Assembly (NCBI GenBank): GCA_019423755.1
Contig: JAHZAU010000003.1
Coordinates: 1-64,000 of the forward strand
DNA from: Oscillospiraceae bacterium
GTDB taxonomy: Bacteria > Bacillota > Clostridia > Oscillospirales > Ruminococcaceae
Direction: 5' to 3'
DNA length: 64,000 nt
The notes below the pieces were generated by a model that was not told the origin of the DNA, did not search any database, and was given only the letters and a program-made list of their open reading frames with translations. This document shows positions 1-9,158 of this stretch, one piece after another. Each line of letters starts with the position of its first letter. Position 1 is the stretch's first letter. The position numbers and the translations under genes are program-made.

Positions 1-353
1 TGGCTCGAGTTAAGGGCGCGATGATGACTCGCAAAAGAAGAAAGAAAGTTCTGAAGCTGGCCAAAGGTTACTTCGGCAGCAAATCCAGACATTTTAAGAT
101 GGCCAAACAGGCCGTTTACAAATCTGGCAACTATGCTTACATCGGCCGTAAGCAGAAAAAACGTGACTTCAGAAAGCTCTGGATCACCAGAATCTCCGCT
201 GGCTGCAAAGCAAACGGCATCAACTACTCCAAATTCATCAACGGTCTGAAGAAGGCTGGCATCGACCTGAACAGAAAGATGCTGTCCGAGATCGCTATCC
301 ATGATCCGGCTGCTTTCACCGCTCTGGTTGAGAAGGCAAAAGCTGCTCTTTAA
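1..353 (+). CDS. rplT: 50S ribosomal protein L20 (5' end cut by one base)
   Basis: L20 binds 23S rRNA and is needed early in large-subunit assembly. The window opens on the last two bases of the start codon: reading from base 3 gives ARVKGAMMTRKRRKK, the usual L20 N-terminus, so the true ATG begins one base upstream and the ATG at 21 is internal (residue 8). The full protein would be about 117 residues, normal for L20, and is very rich in Lys and Arg. It is probably the last gene of an infC-rpmI-rplT operon, since a terminator follows directly. Confidence 0.97.
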   Translation, partial: ARVKGAMMTRKRRKKVLKLAKGYFGSKSRHFKMAKQAVYKSGNYAYIGRKQKKRDFRKLWITRISAGCKANGINYSKFINGLKKAGIDLNRKMLSEIAIHDPAAFTALVEKAKAAL

Positions 354-365
354 TCCTTAATAAAA

Positions 366-402
366 AACGCCCGCGTTCTTCAATGGACATCGGGCGTCTT
401 TT
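366..402 (+). terminator. Rho-independent terminator after rplT
   Basis: ACGCCCG (367-373) pairs with CGGGCGT (391-397) across a 17-nt loop and is followed by CTTTTA. It lies 13 bases after the rplT stop. Confidence 0.75.
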
Positions 403-506
403 ATTATAGATTACTTCTTCCGGCAGGCAAAACCCGCCGGAGGTTCACAAAATCACGGTAGATTCTTCCGCAGAAACCTGCTATTCTTTTCAAAAGGACG
501 GGGATT

Positions 507-1328
507 ATGGACCGATTTTCTCTAAAGCCCATTACCTCAAAAGAAAATAAACAGCTTAAAGCGGCTGCCAAGCTCATCCAGGGCAAAAAATACCGGCAGC
601 AGCAGGGGCGTTTTTTGGCCGAAGGGCTGCGGCTGTGCGGGGATATCCTGCGCAGCGGCCTTTGCCTGCGGCAGCTGTTCCTGACCCAGGAGGAGCTGGA
701 GCGCAGCGGCACCGCCCTGGATGGTCTGCTGGACCGGGCCGAAGAGGCGTTCACCCTCCCGGCGGAGCTGGCAGCCCGTCTGAGCGACACCCAGACCCCG
801 CAGGGGGTATTCGGCGTCTTTGACCTGCCCCAGACCGGCTCGGAGGAGGCTTCCTTTTCCGGCCGGCGGTTTCTGCTGCTCTGCTCGCTGCAGGACCCGG
901 GCAACATCGGCACCATCCTGCGCAGCTGCGAGGCTTTTGGGGTAGATGAGGTGGTCCTTTCTGCCGATTGCCCCGACCTGTATTCGCCCAAACTGCTGCG
1001 TGCCACTATGGGAGGACTGTTCCGCCTGCGGCACCGGGTGGTGCCCGATATGGCGGCGGCCATCCGGCAGCTGCAGGGGGAAGGGGTCCGCGTCTACGCC
1101 ACAGCGCTGCGGCCGGACAGCATCCCCATCACCCAGGTGGACTTTTCCGCTGCACCCAGCGCGGTGGCCATCGGCAACGAGGGCAACGGCCTTTCCCAGC
1201 AGCTGCTGGACTGCTGCGACGCCGCGGTGATCATCCCCATGGAGGGGGCGGCAGAATCGCTGAACGCGGCGGTGGCGGCGTCCATCTCTATCTGGGAGAT
1301 GAGCCGGCAGTCTCTCTGCCAAAAATAA
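507..1328 (+). CDS. TrmH/SpoU-family RNA 2'-O-methyltransferase
   Basis: This family transfers a methyl group from SAM to a ribose 2'-OH in rRNA or tRNA. The 273-residue protein has an N-terminal substrate-binding domain (about 20-100) and a SPOUT knot domain with the three family motifs: DPGNIGTILRSCEAFG (about 130-146), AIGNEGNGLS (about 222-231) and ESLNAAVAASI near the end. The target base cannot be told from sequence; the gene is of the kind often placed near rplT and pheS in Firmicutes. ATG 507 has AAAGGACGGGG upstream. Confidence 0.9.
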   Translation: MDRFSLKPITSKENKQLKAAAKLIQGKKYRQQQGRFLAEGLRLCGDILRSGLCLRQLFLTQEELERSGTALDGLLDRAEEAFTLPAELAARLSDTQTPQGVFGVFDLPQTGSEEASFSGRRFLLLCSLQDPGNIGTILRSCEAFGVDEVVLSADCPDLYSPKLLRATMGGLFRLRHRVVPDMAAAIRQLQGEGVRVYATALRPDSIPITQVDFSAAPSAVAIGNEGNGLSQQLLDCCDAAVIIPMEGAAESLNAAVAASISIWEMSRQSLCQK

Positions 1329-1360
1329 CCGCCGGGACCGGCCGAAAGGAGGGGAGCGTC

Positions 1361-2536
1361 ATGGACGCGATATATTGGATCTGGCTGCAGGATGCCCTGG
1401 GCTATGCCAGCAACATTGGCCAGGTGATCCTGGAGCACGATCTTTCCCCGCAATGGCTGTATGAGGCGGATCGCGACACCTTAGATGAGCTGGGCCTGCT
1501 GACCCCGGAACAGGTCACCAATCTAAAGCTGACCGGTCTCGACCACGCCCGTCAGGTGTGGGAGGACTGCCAAAGAAAACAGTACCGGGTGGTCCCGCTG
1601 GACGACCCGGATTACCCCGAGCGGCTGCGCAACATCTACCAGCCGCCGCTGGTGCTGTACTGTGAGGGGCAGCTTCCGCCTTTGGACCGGCTGCCCTCGG
1701 TGGCGCTGGTGGGGACCCGCAAGCTGTCGGCTTACGGGTGCCGGGTATCGTCCCAGTTTTCCCAGGGGTTGTGCCGGGCTGGCGTGGTGGTCGTTAGCGG
1801 CCTGGCAGTTGGGGTGGACACCGAAGCCCACAAGGGCTGCGTCCGCGCCGGCGGACCGACCATCGCTGTGTTGGGCTGTGGTTTGGACCGCAATTATCCC
1901 GCCCAAAACAGCGACCTGCGCCGGGTCATCCCCCAATACGGCGGCGCCATCGTCACCGAATATCAGCCGGACGTGCCGCCTATCCCGCGCAACTTCCCGC
2001 TGCGCAACCGCATTATCTCCGGCTTGAGCCTGGGGGTCGTGGTGGTGGAAGCCAGCCGCCGCAGCGGTTCGCTCATCACTGCCAAATGGGCGGAGGAGCA
2101 GAACCGGGATGTTTTCGCGGTACCCACCGATATTTACGACCCCAACGGGGCGGGGGTACTGGCCCTCATCAAGCAGGGCGCCAAACCTGCCACCTGCGTG
2201 GAGGATATTTTGGAAGAATATTCTTCCTTATTTGGAGACAAAATGACTATAACGCCCCCGGAAGCGGCGGTGGAAGCGCCGGCCCGCAAAAAGCGCACCC
2301 GCCCGAAAGCGGACGCCGGCTTCCCGGCGGAGGCGGCGCCTTCACCGGAGACGGTACCGGACCTTTCGCCGGAGGAGATGCAGCTTTTCCGGGTGCTGGA
2401 GCACGAGCCGCAGACCGCCGACCAACTGGTGGAAAAAAGCGGCCTGTCCCCAGCCAAGGCGCTTTCCATTTTGACCACACTGGAATTGATCGGGGCGGCG
2501 CGCTCCCATCCGGGACTGCGCTTTAGCCGCCCATAA
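1361..2536 (+). CDS. dprA: DNA-processing protein DprA (Smf)
   Basis: DprA loads RecA on incoming single-stranded DNA during transformation. The 391-residue protein has an N-terminal SAM-like region, the Rossmann-type core beginning VALVGTRKLSAYG near residue 113 with VVVSGLAVGVDTEAH and IAVLGCGLDRNYP, and a C-terminal winged helix (about 335-390). ATG 1361 follows AAAGGAGGGG at 1346-1355, so I prefer it to longer in-frame openings. A charged Ala/Pro/Lys linker at about 300-335 joins core and winged helix. It sits just ahead of topA, the usual Firmicutes order. Confidence 0.95.
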   Translation: MDAIYWIWLQDALGYASNIGQVILEHDLSPQWLYEADRDTLDELGLLTPEQVTNLKLTGLDHARQVWEDCQRKQYRVVPLDDPDYPERLRNIYQPPLVLYCEGQLPPLDRLPSVALVGTRKLSAYGCRVSSQFSQGLCRAGVVVVSGLAVGVDTEAHKGCVRAGGPTIAVLGCGLDRNYPAQNSDLRRVIPQYGGAIVTEYQPDVPPIPRNFPLRNRIISGLSLGVVVVEASRRSGSLITAKWAEEQNRDVFAVPTDIYDPNGAGVLALIKQGAKPATCVEDILEEYSSLFGDKMTITPPEAAVEAPARKKRTRPKADAGFPAEAAPSPETVPDLSPEEMQLFRVLEHEPQTADQLVEKSGLSPAKALSILTTLELIGAARSHPGLRFSRP

Positions 2537-2595
2537 CCGCAAGCAATACAACAAAGCCCCTCCCGCCTGGCGCGGGGGACGGCGTGGAGGTATCG

Positions 2596-4845
2596 ATGAC
2601 CAAGAAAGTGACCCAAACCAGCGAGGAGCAGACCGTGGAGGCTCCCGCAAAAGCAGCCAAACCACGGGAGGCGGCGGCCAAAAAGACCACTGCCAAGACC
2701 GCGGCGAAGAAGCCGGCGGCCAAGAAAACCGCAACGAAAAAAACGGCTGCCAAGGGGAAGACTGCCAAATCCAGCACCAAGCTGGTGATCGTGGAGTCTC
2801 CCGCCAAGGCAAAGACCATCAAAAAATATCTGGGCAAGGGCTTTGACGTCATGGCCTCCATGGGCCACGTCCGCGACCTGCCCAAAAGCCGTCTGGGCGT
2901 GGATGTAGAGAACGACTTCCAGCCCCAGTATATCGACATCCGCGGCAAAGGCGAGCTGCGCAAACAGCTGAAAGCCGCTGCCAAAAAGTCCAGCTTCGTC
3001 TACCTCGCCACCGACCCGGACCGCGAGGGCGAGGCGATTTCCTGGCACCTGGCCAACATGCTGGGTCTGGATGTGGGCGAGCCCAACCGCGTGACCTTCA
3101 ATGAGATCACCAAAGGCGGCGTCACCGCCGGTATGGCGCATCCCCGCAGCATCGACCTGAACCTGGTCAACGCCCAGCAGACCCGCCGTATCCTGGACCG
3201 TTTGGTGGGCTACAACCTGAGCCCCTTCCTGTGGAAGACGGTCAAGACCGGTCTTTCCGCCGGACGCGTCCAGTCGGTGGTGGTGAAGCTCATCGTGGAC
3301 CGGGAGGCGCAGATCAACGCCTTTGAGGAAGAGGAGTACTGGACCATCGACGCCAAGCTCCGCACCAAACGCTCCAAGCGGCAGTTTAACGCCCGCCTGG
3401 CCACCTGCAACGGCGAAAAGTGCGAGATCAAAAACCAGGCGGAGTCCGACGCCATCCTCAAAAATCTGGAAGGCAAGGATTTCGTCATCGAGTCCATCAA
3501 AAAGGGCACAAAGAAGAAAAACCCGGCCCCGCCGTTTATCACCTCCACCCTGCAGCAGGAGGCTTCCCGCCGCCTGAGCTTCCAGGCCAAGCGCACCATG
3601 AAGGCCGCCCAGGAGTTGTACGAAGGCGTGGAGATCCCCGACCTGGGCGCAGTGGGTCTCATCACCTACATGAGAACCGACTCGCTGCGCGTCTCCAACG
3701 AGGCGATGGACCAGGCCCGGGCTTATATCCAGGGCAAATACGGCGCCGAGTACCTGCCGGAATCGCCCCGCATCTATAAGAAAAACAGCAATGCCCAGGA
3801 CGCCCACGAGGCCATCCGTCCCACCATGCCGGAGCTGGTCCCGGAGCAGATCAAAGAATCCCTCACCGCCGACCAGTTTAAGCTCTACCGCCTGATCTGG
3901 AAGCGGTTTATCGCCAGCCAGATGGCAAGCGCCGTTCTGGATACCGTCAACGCCAACATCGACTGCGCCGGTTACGGCTTCAAAGCTTCCGGCTACTCGG
4001 TCCGCTTCGACGGCTTCACCGCGCTGTATGAGGAGTCGCTGGATACCCCGGAGGAAAAGACCTCCGCTCTGCCGGAGCTGCTGGACGGGGAGACCCTCCT
4101 TTCCGACGGCGTGGAAGGCAGCCAGCACTTCACCCAGCCGCCTCCGCGCTACACCGAGGCTACCATCATCAAGGCTTTGGAGGAAAACGGCATCGGCCGT
4201 CCTTCCACCTATGCGCCCACCATCACCACCGTGCTGCAGCGCGGCTATGTGGAGCGAGACGGCAAGAGCCTGGTGCCCACCACCCTGGGCGAGGTGACCA
4301 CCAAGGTCATGGAGGAGCAGTTTAAGGACATCGTCAACGTGGACTTCACCGCCGAGATGGAGCACCGTCTGGACCTGGTGGAGGAAGGCAGCACCGACTG
4401 GGTGGAGACCCTGCGCAGCTTCTACACCGGCTTTGAGCAGGAGCTCAAGGAAGCGGAAAAGAAGATGGAGGGTACCCGCCTCTCGGTTCCGGACGAAGTG
4501 ACCGACGTTATCTGCGAAAACTGCGGCCGCAACATGGTCATCAAAATGGGCCGGTACGGCAAGTTCCTGGCCTGCCCGGGCTACCCGGAGTGCAAAAACA
4601 CCAAGCAGCTGGTGCAGGAGACCCCCGGTTCCTGCCCGGTGTGCGGCGGCAAGATTCACGCCAAAAAGTCCAAAAAGGGCAAGGCGTACTTCGGCTGCGA
4701 GCACAATCCCAAGTGTCCCTTTATGACCTGGGACACCCCCACCGACCAGACCTGCCCGGTCTGCGGTTCCAGCCTCTTTAAGAAGGCCGGCCGCGGCGGC
4801 AAGCTGCACTGCCTGAAAGAGGGCTGCGGCTATGTGCAGGAATAG
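2596..4845 (+). CDS. topA: DNA topoisomerase I (type IA)
   Basis: It relaxes negative supercoils by transient single-strand cleavage. The Toprim domain starts KLVIVESPAKAKTIKKYLG at about residue 62; the catalytic Tyr is in LITYMRTDS at about residue 358; three C-terminal zinc-ribbon repeats (CENCG, CPVCGGK, CPVCGSS) fill about 640-749. Residues 1-60 are an unusual Lys/Ala-rich tail with repeated AAKK-type units. ATG 2596 is chosen over GTG 2584 because GGAGG at 2586-2590 lies five bases before it. dprA is immediately upstream and trmFO follows. Confidence 0.97.
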   Translation: MTKKVTQTSEEQTVEAPAKAAKPREAAAKKTTAKTAAKKPAAKKTATKKTAAKGKTAKSSTKLVIVESPAKAKTIKKYLGKGFDVMASMGHVRDLPKSRLGVDVENDFQPQYIDIRGKGELRKQLKAAAKKSSFVYLATDPDREGEAISWHLANMLGLDVGEPNRVTFNEITKGGVTAGMAHPRSIDLNLVNAQQTRRILDRLVGYNLSPFLWKTVKTGLSAGRVQSVVVKLIVDREAQINAFEEEEYWTIDAKLRTKRSKRQFNARLATCNGEKCEIKNQAESDAILKNLEGKDFVIESIKKGTKKKNPAPPFITSTLQQEASRRLSFQAKRTMKAAQELYEGVEIPDLGAVGLITYMRTDSLRVSNEAMDQARAYIQGKYGAEYLPESPRIYKKNSNAQDAHEAIRPTMPELVPEQIKESLTADQFKLYRLIWKRFIASQMASAVLDTVNANIDCAGYGFKASGYSVRFDGFTALYEESLDTPEEKTSALPELLDGETLLSDGVEGSQHFTQPPPRYTEATIIKALEENGIGRPSTYAPTITTVLQRGYVERDGKSLVPTTLGEVTTKVMEEQFKDIVNVDFTAEMEHRLDLVEEGSTDWVETLRSFYTGFEQELKEAEKKMEGTRLSVPDEVTDVICENCGRNMVIKMGRYGKFLACPGYPECKNTKQLVQETPGSCPVCGGKIHAKKSKKGKAYFGCEHNPKCPFMTWDTPTDQTCPVCGSSLFKKAGRGGKLHCLKEGCGYVQE

Positions 4846-4861
4846 CACGGAGAAAGGCAGG

Positions 4862-6199
4862 ATGGACCGCATGCAATCGGTTGTTATCATCGGGGCAGGG
4901 CTGGCCGGCTGCGAAGCCGCCTGGACCCTGGCCCGCAAAGGGGTCCCGGTGACCCTGTATGAAATGAAGCCCGCCCAGTACACCCCGGCCCACAAATACC
5001 CGGGCTACGGGGAGCTGGTCTGCTCCAACTCCCTCAAGGCCATGCGCCTGGGGTCGGCTGCGGGTATGCTCAAAGAGGAGATGCGCATCCTCGGGTCGCT
5101 GACCATGGAAGCCGCCGCCGAGACCGCCGTCTCGGCCGGAGGGGCGCTGGCCGTGGACCGGGAACGCTTTTCTGATTATATCACCCAGAAGATCCAGTCC
5201 CACCCGCTGATCCAGGTGGTACACGAGAGGGTGGACACCATCCCGGAGGAGGGACTGGTGCTGGTGGCCAGCGGTCCGCTGACCGAAGACCACCTGGCCC
5301 AGGATATCCAGCGCCGGTGCGGGGAAGGGTACCTTTCCTTCTTCGACGCAGCGGCGCCCATCGTTTCCTTCGAGTCGCTGGACCAGGAGAAGGTGTTCTT
5401 CGCGGCCCGCTACGGCCGCGGCGAGGACGATTACATCAACTGCCCCATGAATAAGGAAGAATACGAGGCCTTTTACGACGCCCTGATCCACGCCGAGGCG
5501 GTGGAGCTCAAGGAGTTTGAAAAACGGGACTTTAAGGTCTACGAAGGCTGCATGCCGGTGGAGGTCATGGCCCGGCGCGGGGCGGACACCCTGCGTTACG
5601 GCCCCTTGAAGCCGGTGGGCCTTACCGACCCGCGCACCGGGCACCGTCCCTGGGCGGTGGTCCAGCTGCGCAGCGAAAACCGGGAAGGTACCCTCTACAA
5701 CCTGGTGGGCTTCCAGACCAACCTGAAGTTCCCCGAGCAGAAGCGGGTCTTTTCCATGATCCCGGGGCTGGAAAACGCGGAGTTCATGCGCTACGGCGTC
5801 ATGCACCGCAACACCTTCCTCAATTCCCCGCAGCTGCTTTCCCAGGAGCTTTGCCTGCGCAGCGACCCGCGGGTCTACTTCGCCGGGCAGATGACCGGTG
5901 TGGAAGGATACATCGAATCGGCGGCCTGCGGCATCCTGGCGGCCCACAACCTGGCCCGGAAGATCGCCGGCCAGCCGCCGCTGCTTCTGCCGCGGGACAC
6001 CATGCTGGGAGCGCTCATCGCCTACATCAGCGACCCGGAGGTCAAGGATTTCCAGCCTATGGGCTGCAATATGGGCATCCTGCCGCCGCTGGGCGAGCGC
6101 ATCCGGGACAAGAGCCTTCGCTACGAAACCATCGCCAAACGGGGCATCGCCAGCCTGCGCAGTTATCTGGACGCAGTGGGCGAGGCGGCCTGCTGTTAG
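4862..6199 (+). CDS. trmFO: Methylenetetrahydrofolate-tRNA-(uracil-54-C5)-methyltransferase TrmFO
   Basis: This FAD- and folate-dependent enzyme makes m5U54 in the tRNA T-loop. The protein (about 445 aa) starts with a dinucleotide-binding fold, VVIIGAGLAGCEAAW, and carries the family stretch YGELVCSNSLKAMRLGSAAG and a late FAD-contact segment, GQMTGVEGYIESAACG. An ATG at 4832 overlaps topA but lacks a good ribosome site; ATG 4862 follows GGAGAAAGG, and ATG 4871 is also possible. The placement after topA is standard in Firmicutes. Confidence 0.95.
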   Translation: MDRMQSVVIIGAGLAGCEAAWTLARKGVPVTLYEMKPAQYTPAHKYPGYGELVCSNSLKAMRLGSAAGMLKEEMRILGSLTMEAAAETAVSAGGALAVDRERFSDYITQKIQSHPLIQVVHERVDTIPEEGLVLVASGPLTEDHLAQDIQRRCGEGYLSFFDAAAPIVSFESLDQEKVFFAARYGRGEDDYINCPMNKEEYEAFYDALIHAEAVELKEFEKRDFKVYEGCMPVEVMARRGADTLRYGPLKPVGLTDPRTGHRPWAVVQLRSENREGTLYNLVGFQTNLKFPEQKRVFSMIPGLENAEFMRYGVMHRNTFLNSPQLLSQELCLRSDPRVYFAGQMTGVEGYIESAACGILAAHNLARKIAGQPPLLLPRDTMLGALIAYISDPEVKDFQPMGCNMGILPPLGERIRDKSLRYETIAKRGIASLRSYLDAVGEAACC

Positions 6200-6220
6200 C
6201 TTGAGAAAGGAAGGATACCC

Positions 6221-7252
6221 ATGAAGATTATCGTTGATGCCTTCGGCGGCGACAACGCCCCGCTGGAGGTGCTGCGCGGCTGCTCTATGGCTAAGGAACA
6301 GCTGGGGGTAGACATCGCTTTGGCGGGCGACCGCCAGCAGATCGAAGCCTGCGCCAAGGAAAACGGCCTTTCCCTGAACGGGATGGAGATCCTGGACGCC
6401 CAGGGCGCCATCCCGGTGGAGGAGGACCCAACCCTGCTGCTGAAGGAATACGCCAACTGCTCCATGGCAGTGGGTATGCAGGCGCTGAAGGAAGGCAAGG
6501 GCGACGCCTTTGTTTCCGCCGGAAGCACCGGCGCGCTGGTGGTGGGCGCTTCGCTCATCGTTAAGCGCATCAAAGGGGTGCGCCGCTGCGGTATCGCCAC
6601 GGTGATCCCCAACGCGGCCGGTTCCTTCCTGCTGATGGACTCGGGCGCCAATGCCGAGTGCTCCAAGGAGATGCTGCTGCAGTTCGGCCTCATGGGCAGC
6701 GTGTACATGAACCGCATCATGGGGGTGAAAAAGCCCCGCGTCGGCCTGCTGAACATCGGCACCGAGCCCACCAAGGGCCTGGACCTGCAGCGGGATACTT
6801 ATCAGCTGCTGGAAAACGCCCCGGTGGAGTTTGTGGGCAACGTGGAGGCTCGGGAACTTCCTCTGGGCGGCTGCGACGTAGCTGTCTGCGACGGATTCAC
6901 CGGCAACGTGGCTCTCAAGCTCATCGAGGGCATGGCCAAGTTCTTCTCCAACGAGCTCAAGGGGATGCTGCTGGCCAGCACCAAAACCAAGATCGCGGCG
7001 CTGCTGCTCAAGGACAGCGTAGCGGCCTTTAAGAAAAAGATGGACTACAAGGAGCACGGCGGCGCACCGCTGCTGGGCGCTTCTCAGATCGTGGTGAAGG
7101 CCCACGGCAGCTCCGACGCCCGCGCCTTCTTCCACGCCATCCGTCAGGCGAAAAACTGCGTGGACAACCATGTTGTCGAGGAGATCGCCGCTCATCTTTC
7201 TCAGATGAAGGAAGCAACCCGGGAATCGGCCCGCGCTGCTTCGGAAGAATAA
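6221..7252 (+). CDS. plsX: Phosphate acyltransferase PlsX
   Basis: PlsX converts acyl-ACP to acyl-phosphate, the donor for PlsY in phospholipid synthesis; it is a peripheral membrane protein. The 343-residue sequence opens with the hallmark MKIIVDAFGGDNAP and contains SAGSTGALVVGA and VGNVEARELPLGGCDVAV. ATG 6221 follows GAAAGGAAGG. rnc is downstream, but no acpP or fab gene lies between them as in many Firmicutes. Confidence 0.96.
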   Translation: MKIIVDAFGGDNAPLEVLRGCSMAKEQLGVDIALAGDRQQIEACAKENGLSLNGMEILDAQGAIPVEEDPTLLLKEYANCSMAVGMQALKEGKGDAFVSAGSTGALVVGASLIVKRIKGVRRCGIATVIPNAAGSFLLMDSGANAECSKEMLLQFGLMGSVYMNRIMGVKKPRVGLLNIGTEPTKGLDLQRDTYQLLENAPVEFVGNVEARELPLGGCDVAVCDGFTGNVALKLIEGMAKFFSNELKGMLLASTKTKIAALLLKDSVAAFKKKMDYKEHGGAPLLGASQIVVKAHGSSDARAFFHAIRQAKNCVDNHVVEEIAAHLSQMKEATRESARAASEE

Positions 7253-7264
7253 AAACCAGACCCA

Positions 7265-7310
7265 GCCGTCCCCTGTGCGCCGTTTTGACGCACGGGGCGG
7301 TTGTCTTTCG
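7265..7310 (+). terminator. Possible weak terminator in the plsX-rnc gap
   Basis: CCCCTGTGCG and CGCACGGGG can pair with one bulged base across CCGTTTTGA, followed by a broken T-rich stretch (TTGTCTTTCG). The rest of the 152-bp gap shows only the rnc ribosome-binding site. Confidence 0.35.
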
Positions 7311-7404
7311 TGCCGGGCGTCCTTGAAAAATGCCTGCAGCCTGCGGTAAGGAGCGGCTGCCGGAATTTTTGAAGTATGCCCACCTGCCCGAGATAGGAGG
7401 TATT

Positions 7405-8091
7405 ATGCAAACGCAATCGTTACAAACGCTTCAGGATACCATCGGCTACCAGTTTAAAAACCCCGCCTTCCTGGAGGTGGCGGTGACCCACTCGTCCTAT
7501 GCCAACGAGGTGAAGCATCAGACCAAGTACAACGAACGCCAGGAGTTTTTGGGGGACGCGGTGCTTTCCATCATCGTTTCCGACTATCTGTTCAACAACT
7601 ACACCGTGCCGGAAGGCGAGCTGACCAAGCTCCGTGCAGCCATCGTCTGTGAGCGCTCGCTGGACGTCATGTCCAACCAGATCCACCTGGGCGATTACCT
7701 GCGCCTGGGCAAGGGCGAGGAGCTGACCGGCGGACGCACCCGCCCGTCCATCATCGCCGACGCCTTTGAGGCGCTCATCGCCGCTATCTACCTGGACGGC
7801 GGCATCGAAAGCGCCCGCGCCTTTGTGCTGCCTTTTGTCAAGGAGATGTTGGAGGATGAAAGCCGCCTCTCCTTTAAGGACTATAAGACCATCCTCCAGG
7901 AGATCGTGCAGCAGAACCCCGAGGAAAAGCTGCAGTATAAGCTGGTGGAGGAAAAAGGCCCCGACCACAACAAGCGCTTTGTGGTGGATGTCATGCTCAA
8001 CAGCAACGTCATCGGTACCGGAGAAGGCCGCAGCAAGAAAAACGCCGAGCAGATGGCTGCCAAGGAAGCGCTGCAGCTGATGGGCCGATGA
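7405..8091 (+). CDS. rnc: Ribonuclease III
   Basis: It cleaves double-stranded RNA in rRNA processing and mRNA turnover. The 228-residue protein has the catalytic signature NERQEFLGDAVLS (about 41-53) with the acidic residues intact, a second acidic site in FEALIAAIYLDGG, and a C-terminal dsRNA-binding domain (about 158-226). ATG 7405 follows a textbook AGGAGG at 7395-7400; the longer in-frame opening at 7330 is rejected. Its stop overlaps the next start as ATGA. Confidence 0.97.
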   Translation: MQTQSLQTLQDTIGYQFKNPAFLEVAVTHSSYANEVKHQTKYNERQEFLGDAVLSIIVSDYLFNNYTVPEGELTKLRAAIVCERSLDVMSNQIHLGDYLRLGKGEELTGGRTRPSIIADAFEALIAAIYLDGGIESARAFVLPFVKEMLEDESRLSFKDYKTILQEIVQQNPEEKLQYKLVEEKGPDHNKRFVVDVMLNSNVIGTGEGRSKKNAEQMAAKEALQLMGR

Positions 8092-9158
8092 AACACGGCC
8101 GCCATGCCAACGTTTCCATCTTTGTGCCCCATGTGGGCTGTCCGCATCAGTGCAGCTTCTGCAACCAGCGGAGCATCTCCGGCGCGCAGAAGGCACCCAC
8201 ACCCGATGAGGTAACGCAGGTCTGCCAGCAGACGGCCCAGCAGATGGGCCCGGCGGCCCGCGAGGCGCAGATCGCCTTCTTTGGGGGCAGCTTTACCACC
8301 ATCCCGCGCCCGCAGATGATCGCTTTGCTGGAAGCGGCGGCCCCCTTTGTGCGTAACGGGACCTTTGCCGGTATCCGCTGTTCCACCCGTCCGGACGCCA
8401 TCACGCCGGAGATCCTGCAATTATTGTGTGATTACGGGGTCACAGCGGTGGAGCTGGGGGCCCAGAGTATGGACGACCGGGTGCTTCGCCGCAACGGCCG
8501 GGGGCATACCGCCGCCCAGACCGAGGAAGCCTGCCGGCAGATCCGCCAGGCGGGCCTGGAACTGGGGTTGCAGATGATGACCGGTCTGGATGGAGACACC
8601 CCGGAGACGGCGTGGGAAACCGCCCGCCGTATCGCCGCCCTGCGGCCCGACACCCTGCGTATCTACCCGACGCTGCTCATCCGCGGGACGCCGCTGGAAG
8701 AGCGCTGGCGCGAGGGCAGCTACCGCCCCCAGACCTTGGAGGAAGCGGTGGAGCTTTGCAGCGGGCTGCTGGCGTTTTTTGACCAGCAGGCGATCCCGGT
8801 GATCCGCCTGGGACTGCAGGCCAGCCCCACCTTGGAGCGGGACCTGTTGGCCGGGCCGTACCACCCGGCTTTCCGGGAGCTGTGCGAAAGCCGCATCTAC
8901 CTGCGCCGGGCCCAGGAGGCTTTGGAGCAGGCAAACCTTCCCGCCAGGGAAGGGGCGGTGCTGCTGGTGACGCCCCGGGCCCTTTCCGCCATGGTGGGGC
9001 AGAAGCGGCAGAACCTGCTGGCGCTGGAAGCCTTGGGCTATCCGGTGCAGGCAAAGCCCGACCCCAGCCTGGCGCCCTACCAGGTGCGGGCCATCTCCTG
9101 GCGGGAATACCGCTTACGAAAATCCAACCGAAAGGAGGGCCAGGGACCTTGCAGTTAA
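8088..9158 (+). CDS. Elp3-like radical SAM protein
   Basis: A radical SAM enzyme of the Elp3-like group (COG1243 type) typically found between rnc and smc in Clostridia; its substrate is unknown to me. The 356-residue protein shows the cluster-binding motif CPHQCSFCNQ near residue 19 and then FFGGSFTTIP. I see no acetyltransferase domain of full-length Elp3, so it is a short bacterial form. Its start overlaps the rnc stop by four bases and its end overlaps smc by ten, which points to tight translational coupling. Confidence 0.85.
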   Translation: MKHGRHANVSIFVPHVGCPHQCSFCNQRSISGAQKAPTPDEVTQVCQQTAQQMGPAAREAQIAFFGGSFTTIPRPQMIALLEAAAPFVRNGTFAGIRCSTRPDAITPEILQLLCDYGVTAVELGAQSMDDRVLRRNGRGHTAAQTEEACRQIRQAGLELGLQMMTGLDGDTPETAWETARRIAALRPDTLRIYPTLLIRGTPLEERWREGSYRPQTLEEAVELCSGLLAFFDQQAIPVIRLGLQASPTLERDLLAGPYHPAFRELCESRIYLRRAQEALEQANLPAREGAVLLVTPRALSAMVGQKRQNLLALEALGYPVQAKPDPSLAPYQVRAISWREYRLRKSNRKEGQGPCS

